Part shown: positions 5,419 through 11,106 of the stretch, piece by piece
Position numbering within the stretch: the first letter of the stretch is position 1
Layout: each line of letters begins with the position of its first letter
Assembly (NCBI GenBank): GCA_025357175.1
Contig: JANXPS010000287.1
Span: 1-11,106 of the forward strand
Reading direction: 5' to 3'
Source: Deltaproteobacteria bacterium
GTDB lineage: Bacteria; Desulfobacterota; Deferrimicrobia; Deferrimicrobiales; Deferrimicrobiaceae
Length of the DNA stretch: 11,106 bases
Position numbers and translations under genes: made by a program
Notes under the pieces: generated by a model
Seen by the model: the letters and a program-made list of their open reading frames with translations, nothing else
Told to the model about the DNA's origin: nothing
Databases searched by the model: none

Positions 5419-7213
5419 GTGTCCCTCCTTTTTTCATCGTTTTCGCGTAACGGGAAAGTTTTTCGTCGACCCCTTTTTCGAATTCGACCTTGTTGTTTTT
5501 CTTGATGTCATCGAATATTTTTGCCAGCATTGCCTCCTGCTTCTCGGCAAACACGGACTTTTTGATGTCGGCCTTGTTGACTTCGGAGAAGTCCAGCCGG
5601 CGCGCCGGAACGATCGCATTGAGGCAAAATAGCCCGTAGCTTTTTTTCTTGGTCTTCTCGTTGACCAGCTCGATCGGCTTCATCGTGTACTGGGAGGGCT
5701 TGAGCGTTTTAACCGAAGCAAACTGGGGGGCGATCTGCTTTTCGGGGACGGGCCCGATCCGGCCGCCCTTCAGACTCCGGTTGACCGAGAACTTGTCGGC
5801 CGCCTCGGCGAACGACTTGCCTGCTTTCATGAAGGCGTACACCCGGTCGACGTCCGTGGGGTCGTAGAGCTCGATCGTCGACACGTCCAACATTTCGGGC
5901 GCCCGGTATTTGTCGGCGTGGGCCGTGAAATGCTGCTTGACATCGTCATCGGTGACGGTGACGTTTGCGGAGATTTTTTTGATCAGCTCGCGGGCGAGCA
6001 CGTTTTCGCGCGCGATCCGCTCTTTGCTGACCAGGTCCTTGTGGGCGGCCTTGAGCCCCAGCTTTTCCATTTCGAAATCGAGCAGGTATTGCCGGAGACG
6101 CGTGTCGATCATCTCTTCGAGATTGTTCGAATTATGGATGACCCCCAGTCCGGATGGATCGATTATGTCGGAAACGACCCAACGTATCCCGTCCACCTCG
6201 ACCAGCGGGAGCGAGGCGAAGCGGGACAGATCCTCGTTTTTCTCCATTGCCGAAACGAGTTTTTTCCCGGTCTCTTCCTTGAGCACGACCTTGTGGCTTT
6301 TCTTGAGGGTCTGGAAGTTCTTGTCCCAGATCTCTTTTTCCTTTGCGGCGATCCCTTTTTCCCGGTATCCCTTGAACCAGTCATCCCGCTGCATGGCTAC
6401 GGTTTGGATATCGGTCACCTTGAAAATGGAGTATCCGATCCTCGTGGGCATAACCTTGCTGATCTCGCCTTTTTTCGCATTGAACAGCATGTCGCGGATC
6501 GGCTTTTCGTATCGCTCGTTCTCGACGTCGACATAGCCGGTATCGCCCCCGTGCTCCGCGCTCAGGCCTGACGACTCGGCCTTTGCGACGGCTTCGAATT
6601 TTTCGTTGCCTTCGACGATCCGTTTTCGCAACGCTTCGGCCTTGGCCTCGTCGTCGGTGATGATCTGGAAAACCTTCCGTTTCTCGAGGAATTTGGGCGC
6701 GTCCTTCATCAGGTCGGCATCGGTGATCTTGATGCGGGGCCGGACCACTTCGGCCCAGTAGGTACCTTTCCATATCTTGTTGGTGGCTATACCGATCTTG
6801 CCGCGGATTTCGGGCGACTTGTCGAGCCCTTCCTTGACGGCCCGGGCTGCGAGCAGGCGATTGTTGATGATGCCCAGGGCGGCCTGGCGGATGCCCCGCT
6901 GATTGCGCTGCGATTTGACGACGAACAGGTCGAGGTAGTCCTCAAACTCGCCGAAGGTGGCCGGTTCGCCGTTGATGACCACAAAACGCTTTTGGCGGCG
7001 GGCGATGTCGGCCGCGGAAAGCGCCTGGCCGGGTGCGGATGCGAATCCGTGGTCCTCGGCGGACGCGGCGGAGTTGTCGGCGACCGCGGGAGCAGCGGCG
7101 TTGTCGGCTGCGGGAGAGGATGCGGAAACAGGGACCGGCTGTTTTTTCTGGCACGCCCCCAGCGAAACGCCGCCCAAAATCAATAATACCAATGTCAAGG
7201 AACCGACTTTCAT
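5402..7213 (-). CDS. Lipoprotein with two parvulin-type peptidyl-prolyl isomerase domains (SurA/PrsA-like)
   Basis: The product is 603 residues. A lipoprotein signal ends in the lipobox LGAC with C21 as the lipidated residue, followed by an Ala/Ser/Pro-rich linker to about residue 65. A helical SurA-N-like region covers roughly 70-175. The first parvulin-like domain spans about 179-272, with the typical GGDTGYVD (222-229) and strand YSIFKVTDI. A second helical segment covers 280-435, and a second parvulin-like domain about 438-540, with GGRIGPVPE (483-491). The C-terminus is Lys-rich. Parvulins catalyse proline cis/trans isomerisation or act as folding chaperones for exported proteins. The usual N-terminal RHIL-like strand is degenerate in both domains (FQII, VSTI), so chaperone rather than catalytic activity is possible. 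It is 16 nt behind the response regulator gene and overlaps the NHL gene. A role in folding or exporting the nearby cytochromes is inferred from context. Confidence 0.92.
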   Translation of the reverse strand: MKVGSLTLVLLILGGVSLGACQKKQPVPVSASSPAADNAAAPAVADNSAASAEDHGFASAPGQALSAADIARRQKRFVVINGEPATFGEFEDYLDLFVVKSQRNQRGIRQAALGIINNRLLAARAVKEGLDKSPEIRGKIGIATNKIWKGTYWAEVVRPRIKITDADLMKDAPKFLEKRKVFQIITDDEAKAEALRKRIVEGNEKFEAVAKAESSGLSAEHGGDTGYVDVENERYEKPIRDMLFNAKKGEISKVMPTRIGYSIFKVTDIQTVAMQRDDWFKGYREKGIAAKEKEIWDKNFQTLKKSHKVVLKEETGKKLVSAMEKNEDLSRFASLPLVEVDGIRWVVSDIIDPSGLGVIHNSNNLEEMIDTRLRQYLLDFEMEKLGLKAAHKDLVSKERIARENVLARELIKKISANVTVTDDDVKQHFTAHADKYRAPEMLDVSTIELYDPTDVDRVYAFMKAGKSFAEAADKFSVNRSLKGGRIGPVPEKQIAPQFASVKTLKPSQYTMKPIELVNEKTKKKSYGLFCLNAIVPARRLDFSEVNKADIKKSVFAEKQEAMLAKIFDDIKKNNKVEFEKGVDEKLSRYAKTMKKGGTHAAVH

Positions 7214-7229
7214 GCGTAATCCCTGCCTC

Positions 7230-8663
7230 TCATATTAATCCGAACTTTTTCATGCGATATCTGAGCGCATCGCGTGTAACGGTCAGCAACTCGGCGGCCT
7301 TGGTCTGGTTGCCGCCGGCGAAATCGATCGCCTGCTGGATGAAGTCGCGTTCGACGCTTTCGAGATCGACACCTTCTTCGGGCAGCCGAAACCGGTAACC
7401 TGAGCCATCGGGCGCATCCACGGTACCGGCCGGCGCGACAACCCCTTCGACGGACCCGTTGGATCGACCAAGGGTCTGCAGCGCCGGTTCGGAGACTGGG
7501 AGCGGGAGGTCGTCTTCATCGATGACGTCGCGTATACCGAGAATGATTGCACGCTCGGTCATGTTTTTCAACTCCCGAACGTTTCCGGGCCAGCCGTAGG
7601 AAACCATGCGCATGCGGACCGTCTCGTTGAACGACCGGACGGAGCGCTTGAAATCGCGCGAGATCTCGGCCAGGAAATGGTCGGCAAGCGGCAGGATGTC
7701 CTCGGTGCGCTCGCGCAGCGGCGGGATGAAGATGGGGATGACGTTGAGCCGGAAATAGAGATCTTCGCGAAACATCCCCCTCTGGACGAGCTCGACCAGA
7801 TTGCGGTTCGTCGCGGCGACGATGCGGACGTCGACGGTGATGTCGCGGTGTCCTCCGACCCGCCTGAACGCCTTGTTTTCGATGAACCGGAGCAGCTTGG
7901 CCTGCAGGCCCGGCTGCATGTCGCCGATCTCGTCGAGAAATATGGTGCCCCCGTCGGCGATTTCGAAGAGCCCCTTCTTGCCGGCCTTGGCGTCGGTGAA
8001 GGCGCCCTTCTCGTGCCCCATCAGCTCGGACTCGAGCAGCTCGGCCGGAAGCGCGGTGCAGTTGATGGCCATGAACGGCCTGGGCGCCCTGCTGCTCTCG
8101 TAATGGATGGCCTGCGCGATCAGGTCCTTGCCTGTGCCGCTCTCGCCCTGGATGAGGACGGTGGTGGCCTCGGACATCGACACCTTCCGGGCGATCTCGA
8201 GGACGTCCTTGAGCTTTCGGCTGGGGCCGATCACGCGGTGGAATCCGTATTTCTTGATCGACTCCTTGCGGTGGAACTCGACTTCCTGCCGCAATTCGTG
8301 GCGGTCGAGCGCGTTGTGGACGATGACCTTGAGCCTGTCGAGGTCGAACGGCTTGCTGACATAGTCGTAGGCGCCCAGCCTCATCGCCTCGACGGCGACC
8401 TTGACGTCCTCGATGGCCGTGACCATGACGACGCTGACCGACGGCTCGAGCGCCTTGAGACGCCTGAGAACCTCGATGCCGTCGATCCCGGGAAGCGTGA
8501 TGTCGAGCAGCACCAGGTCGGGCATCTCGTCGGTAGCCTGCGCGATCGCCTCTTCGCCGGTTTCGACCGCCGCCACGGAGAGCCCGTCCTTGGAGAGGGC
8601 CTGCTGGATCGACCAGCGGATCATCCGCTCGTCGTCTACGACGAGGATCCGGGATTTTCCCAT
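7230..8663 (-). CDS. NtrC-family sigma-54-dependent response regulator
   Basis: The product is 477 residues with the full three-domain layout. The receiver domain (1-120) has acidic residues D10/D11, phosphoacceptor D54 in LVLLDITLPG, T82 and K104. The AAA+ domain (about 143-375) has Walker A GESGTGKD (173-180), the sigma-54 contact loop GAFTDA (220-225), Walker B TIFLDEIGD (240-248) and GWPGNVREL (357-365). After a linker rich in Gly/Val/Pro comes a Fis-type helix-turn-helix (about 435-477: FAGGNQTKAAELL, then RDALRYRMKKFG). The sigma-54 loop is GAFTDA rather than GAFTGA, a variant I believe is common in related bacteria. Its start overlaps the kinase stop (TGATG), so the two are translationally coupled and form a pair. 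The best candidate target in the window is the -24/-12 promoter at 3741-3756. Confidence 0.97.
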   Translation of the reverse strand: MGKSRILVVDDERMIRWSIQQALSKDGLSVAAVETGEEAIAQATDEMPDLVLLDITLPGIDGIEVLRRLKALEPSVSVVMVTAIEDVKVAVEAMRLGAYDYVSKPFDLDRLKVIVHNALDRHELRQEVEFHRKESIKKYGFHRVIGPSRKLKDVLEIARKVSMSEATTVLIQGESGTGKDLIAQAIHYESSRAPRPFMAINCTALPAELLESELMGHEKGAFTDAKAGKKGLFEIADGGTIFLDEIGDMQPGLQAKLLRFIENKAFRRVGGHRDITVDVRIVAATNRNLVELVQRGMFREDLYFRLNVIPIFIPPLRERTEDILPLADHFLAEISRDFKRSVRSFNETVRMRMVSYGWPGNVRELKNMTERAIILGIRDVIDEDDLPLPVSEPALQTLGRSNGSVEGVVAPAGTVDAPDGSGYRFRLPEEGVDLESVERDFIQQAIDFAGGNQTKAAELLTVTRDALRYRMKKFGLI

Positions 8664-10165
8664 CAGAGTTTCTCCTTGGGCAGGAACACGGAGAAGGTCG
8701 CCCCCTTGTCGAGGAGGTTGCCCGCCGTGATCCAGCCATCGTGCATGTCGAGGATCTTGCGCGTCATCGAGAGGCCCAGCCCCGTTCCGGTTTCCTTGGT
8801 CGTGAAGAAGGGCTGGAAAATCTTGCCCAGCTTGTCCGCCGGAATGCCGGGGCCGTCGTCGGAAACGGTCACCATGACGAACCGGCTGTGGTGCTTGAGA
8901 TCCTCGATCTCGGGGGGAACGTCGGAATAGGTGCGGATCGTCAGCGTGCAGCCGTCGGGATCGGCCTGCAGCGCATTGAGCGCCAGGTTGAGGAACACCT
9001 GCTTGATCTGCTCGGCGTCCATCTCGATCTCGGGCATCGCCGGGTCGAAGTCGCGGACGATCTTCGCGCGCTTGCCCTCGCGGATCTGCTGGATCAGGAA
9101 CAGCACCTTTTCGATCACGTCGTTGATGTTGCCCTTGGCGAACCGGGGTTCGGTGTATCGGGAGAAATTGAGCATGTCCCGGATCGTGTTGTCGAGCCGT
9201 TTGATGAGCGACATCATCTCTTCGACGATCTCGCGCTTGACGTCGCCCTCGGGGAATTCGCGAGCCAGCACCTGGGCCGCCCCGTAGATGCCCGCCAGCG
9301 GGTTCTTGATCTCGTGGGCGATGCCGGCGGCCATCTCGCCGAGCGAGGCGAGCCGGTCGGCGCGCGCGAGCTGGCGGTGGTGAAAGCGCTCGATCTCGGC
9401 TTGCGCCTCGGCCAGTTTCCGGATCATCTCATTGAAGCTGGAACCCAGCCGCCCAAGCTCGTCGCCGCTCTGGACATCGACCTTGACGTCGAGCTTGCCG
9501 GCCTCGACCGACATCATCGTGCCGACGAGGCGGGCGACCGGGGTCGAGACGAACCGCTTGAGCAGAATGCTGTTCAGAAGGGATGTCAGGAGGATCGCAA
9601 GGCCGGTGAACGAAAGCAGGATCAGGCGGTTGGACTCGATCTTCTTTTCGGTTTCTTCCATCGACAGGCAGACGTCGAGAACGCCAAGCACCTCGCGCGC
9701 GGCGGGGTGGCAGCGGCGGCAGGAAGGCTGGTTCTCGATCGGCTCGACCATGCAGAACGACCGATGGCCGGTGCTGCTGCTGGCGAACGGCGTGCTTCGG
9801 TCGGGCCCCGGCTTGCGGTAGGTGTCGTAGTCGAGCTCGTCGGTCAGCTTGCCGATTTCGCTCAGCTTGGCCGAATAGAGGATGACGCCGTCTTCGTTGA
9901 ACACGCGCATCTTCTCGACGCCGGGCAGCGACCCGACCGTGTGGAATATCGAGATGAGGGAGTTGGCGTGGCCGCTCTCCATGCCGATGCGGATGGTATT
10001 TTTGAGGGCGCGCGTCAATATCTGGGCCTGGAGTCTCGTGGCCTCCATCGCCTGGTCGGACTGGATCCGGAACATCGTGTAGGAGGACGCGCCGAAGATC
10101 ACCACCAGCACCAGGCTGATGGAGACGGACATGCGGAAGAACAGGGATCGGGGAAATATCCTCAA
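8663..10165 (-). CDS. Membrane sensor histidine kinase with a CXXCH heme c motif in its extracytoplasmic domain
   Basis: From the TTG at 10165 the product is 500 residues. The first membrane helix is about 13-31 and the second about 181-201. Between them lies a periplasmic sensor of some 150 residues that carries C149-R-R-C-H153 followed by EVLGVLDV, the form seen in heme-binding or Tll0287-like sensor domains of deltaproteobacteria. A HAMP segment (about 202-255) leads to the kinase core: H box AHEIKNP with phospho-His H284, N box around N393/N397, G1 DDGPGIP (436-442), F box FQPFF, and G2 GTGLGLS (460-466). It should autophosphorylate and pass phosphate to D54 of the adjoining regulator. 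The start is uncertain. TTG gives positive charges before the first helix but has no clear ribosome site; the ATG at 10132 would shorten the protein by 11 residues. Starts further upstream would run through the hairpin and into the previous gene. Redox or ligand sensing through heme is inferred. Confidence 0.93.
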   Translation of the reverse strand: MRIFPRSLFFRMSVSISLVLVVIFGASSYTMFRIQSDQAMEATRLQAQILTRALKNTIRIGMESGHANSLISIFHTVGSLPGVEKMRVFNEDGVILYSAKLSEIGKLTDELDYDTYRKPGPDRSTPFASSSTGHRSFCMVEPIENQPSCRRCHPAAREVLGVLDVCLSMEETEKKIESNRLILLSFTGLAILLTSLLNSILLKRFVSTPVARLVGTMMSVEAGKLDVKVDVQSGDELGRLGSSFNEMIRKLAEAQAEIERFHHRQLARADRLASLGEMAAGIAHEIKNPLAGIYGAAQVLAREFPEGDVKREIVEEMMSLIKRLDNTIRDMLNFSRYTEPRFAKGNINDVIEKVLFLIQQIREGKRAKIVRDFDPAMPEIEMDAEQIKQVFLNLALNALQADPDGCTLTIRTYSDVPPEIEDLKHHSRFVMVTVSDDGPGIPADKLGKIFQPFFTTKETGTGLGLSMTRKILDMHDGWITAGNLLDKGATFSVFLPKEKL

Positions 10166-10183
10166 GGTATGAGACCGATCATG

Positions 10184-10211
10184 GGCCCGGCTCCCCAGGG
10201 GGAGCCGGGCC
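10184..10211 (-). repeat. GC-rich hairpin between the upstream cytochrome gene and the kinase
   Basis: Arms 10184-10196 and 10199-10211 are perfect complements with almost no loop. It starts 10 nt after the cytochrome stop codon. On the minus strand it is followed by CATGATCGG with no T run, so it is at best a leaky terminator; it may protect the 3' end of the cytochrome mRNA and lower kinase expression. No promoter was recognised in the 55-nt gap. Confidence 0.55.
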
Positions 10212-10220
10212 TTGGGAATA

Positions 10221-11106
10221 TCAAAGCTGGTGGCAAGTCTTGCAGAGCTGCCCCTGCGGTTTGACGAAGAGCCGGCGTTCGGGCGACTGGTGCGGCGCAT
10301 GGCAACCGGTGCAGGCCATCTCGAGCTTGCCGGTCGAGTTGTCGGTCGGGAAATCGGGCGGAACCTTGGTCAGCCGGCCCCTGGCGTCGGCGGACCGGTG
10401 CTGCCTGTGCGGGTCTTCGTGGCAGGTCTCGCAAAGCGTGTTGCCCGCCTTGATCAACTGCTTGGCGCCCGGCCCCGCGTGGGGGCTGTGGCAGGAGATG
10501 CAGTCGCCGTAGCTGACCGGCTTGTGGACGACGCCGTCTTCGGGGAAGGCGTCGTGGCACTCGCGGCATCCCTTCTCGGATTTCTGCAGCTTGGGCAGCA
10601 TGGAGAAATGGGGATCGTGGCACGAGGTGCACTCGCCGCCCGCGACCGGCGTGTGGACGAAGACCTGCTTGCCCGCTTCGGCCTTGCTGTAGTCGGTGTG
10701 GCACGCGTAGCAGGCTTCTTTTTGCGGCTTGGACGCCAGTTTGCCGTCTTCGATCATGTGGCATCCGTCGCAGCCGTCGTCGAGCGCCTGGTGAACCTTG
10801 ACCGCCCGGAAGACATAGGGCTCGTCGCTCTTTTTCCCCTGAAGCGTGAAACGGTCCATCTTGGCGCCGGGCAGGTAATAGACGCGGATGCGCTTGCCGG
10901 CGACGTCGATGAAGTTGATCCCGGGGTTGAGCGAGATCTCGCCCTTCTTGAAGCTGTCGCCTTCGATGCCCTCGATCGGCTTGAAGTTGATGGTCGCGGC
11001 CAACGGAGCCGCCTTGTTCGGGCTGTAGATGAACACCTTGACCTTGCCCTCGGTGGAGAACATGAGGTCGGGGGGATAAAGGACGACGGGGCCATCGGCT
11101 GCACGG
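10221..11106 (-). CDS. Multiheme c-type cytochrome, doubled-CXXCH type, N-terminus outside the window (partial)
   Basis: The frame stays open to the window edge, so about 294 C-terminal residues are visible. Residue numbers here count from the Met at 11063, which is probably internal: the 14 residues before it (containing DGPVVLYPPDL) continue the same beta-rich domain. Residues 1-80 look like an immunoglobulin-like beta domain (KVKVFIYSP, NFIDVAGKRIRVYYLPG). Eight CXXCH motifs then follow, starting at C98, C118, C145, C166, C188, C211, C251 and C274, with the last two residues from the end. Several have the CXXCHxPH form of doubled-CXXCH cytochromes (145, 188, 251), spaced every 20-40 residues, a compact heme chain. 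It is an electron carrier, presumably periplasmic or outer-membrane-linked. It precedes the kinase gene by 55 nt with a hairpin between. More hemes may lie in the missing part. Confidence 0.93.
   Translation of the reverse strand, partial: RAADGPVVLYPPDLMFSTEGKVKVFIYSPNKAAPLAATINFKPIEGIEGDSFKKGEISLNPGINFIDVAGKRIRVYYLPGAKMDRFTLQGKKSDEPYVFRAVKVHQALDDGCDGCHMIEDGKLASKPQKEACYACHTDYSKAEAGKQVFVHTPVAGGECTSCHDPHFSMLPKLQKSEKGCRECHDAFPEDGVVHKPVSYGDCISCHSPHAGPGAKQLIKAGNTLCETCHEDPHRQHRSADARGRLTKVPPDFPTDNSTGKLEMACTGCHAPHQSPERRLFVKPQGQLCKTCHQL

Noticed and set aside
7677..10264. Plus-strand open frames opposite the regulator and kinase genes
   Set aside because: Both opposite-strand genes have complete catalytic motifs. 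The antisense frames are rich in Asp/Leu/Arg/Val from codon complementarity and lack start signals.
1..11106. CRISPR arrays, tRNA/rRNA genes, insertion sequences or attachment sites
   Set aside because: No regularly spaced repeats, tRNA-like folds, transposase genes or terminal inverted repeats were seen; the inverted repeats found are all explained as hairpins next to gene ends.

Overview
The window looks like part of the chromosome of a GC-rich, anaerobic, metal- or electrode-respiring bacterium of the Geobacter/Desulfuromonadales type (Desulfobacterota). The grounds are three multiheme c-type cytochromes with 22 candidate heme-attachment motifs in about 11 kb, a sigma-54 two-component system, and NHL-repeat and parvulin proteins beside the cytochromes. 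This is inference from gene content; no species is claimed. All eight genes are on the minus strand, so they are transcribed from high to low coordinates.

Upstream block (11106 to 3812). It starts with the C-terminal part of an octaheme-or-larger cytochrome cut by the window edge (10221-11106). Next come a membrane sensor histidine kinase whose extracytoplasmic domain carries a CRRCH heme c motif (8663-10165), its NtrC-type sigma-54 response regulator (7230-8663, stop and start overlapping as TGATG), a large lipoprotein with two parvulin-like domains (5402-7213), and a secreted FnIII-FnIII-NHL beta-propeller protein (3880-5418, overlapping the previous gene by 17 nt). A 17-bp perfect hairpin (3812-3853) ends this unit.

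Downstream block (3756 to 81). Just past that terminator is a near-consensus sigma-54 (-24/-12) promoter at 3741-3756. It drives a leader of about 120 nt, then a nine-motif cytochrome (2007-3608), a five-motif cytochrome (781-1959) and, after a structured intercistronic region, a periplasmic thioredoxin-like protein (153-647). A rho-independent terminator (81-120) closes the unit.

How it may work together (inference): a heme-bearing kinase senses redox state outside the cytoplasmic membrane and phosphorylates the sigma-54 activator. The activator turns on the -24/-12 promoter for the two cytochromes and the thioredoxin-like protein. The lipoprotein isomerase and FnIII/NHL protein would assist folding, export or outer-surface assembly. 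The layout resembles Geobacter loci for extracellular cytochrome filaments (OmcS/OmcE type), but the cytochromes here are not confidently assignable to a named family. The most unusual points are the heme motif in the kinase, the sigma-54 promoter linking regulator to cytochromes, a CX3CH motif in the nine-motif cytochrome, and a G11/C7 hairpin that can also pair with the Shine-Dalgarno sequence of the thioredoxin-like gene.
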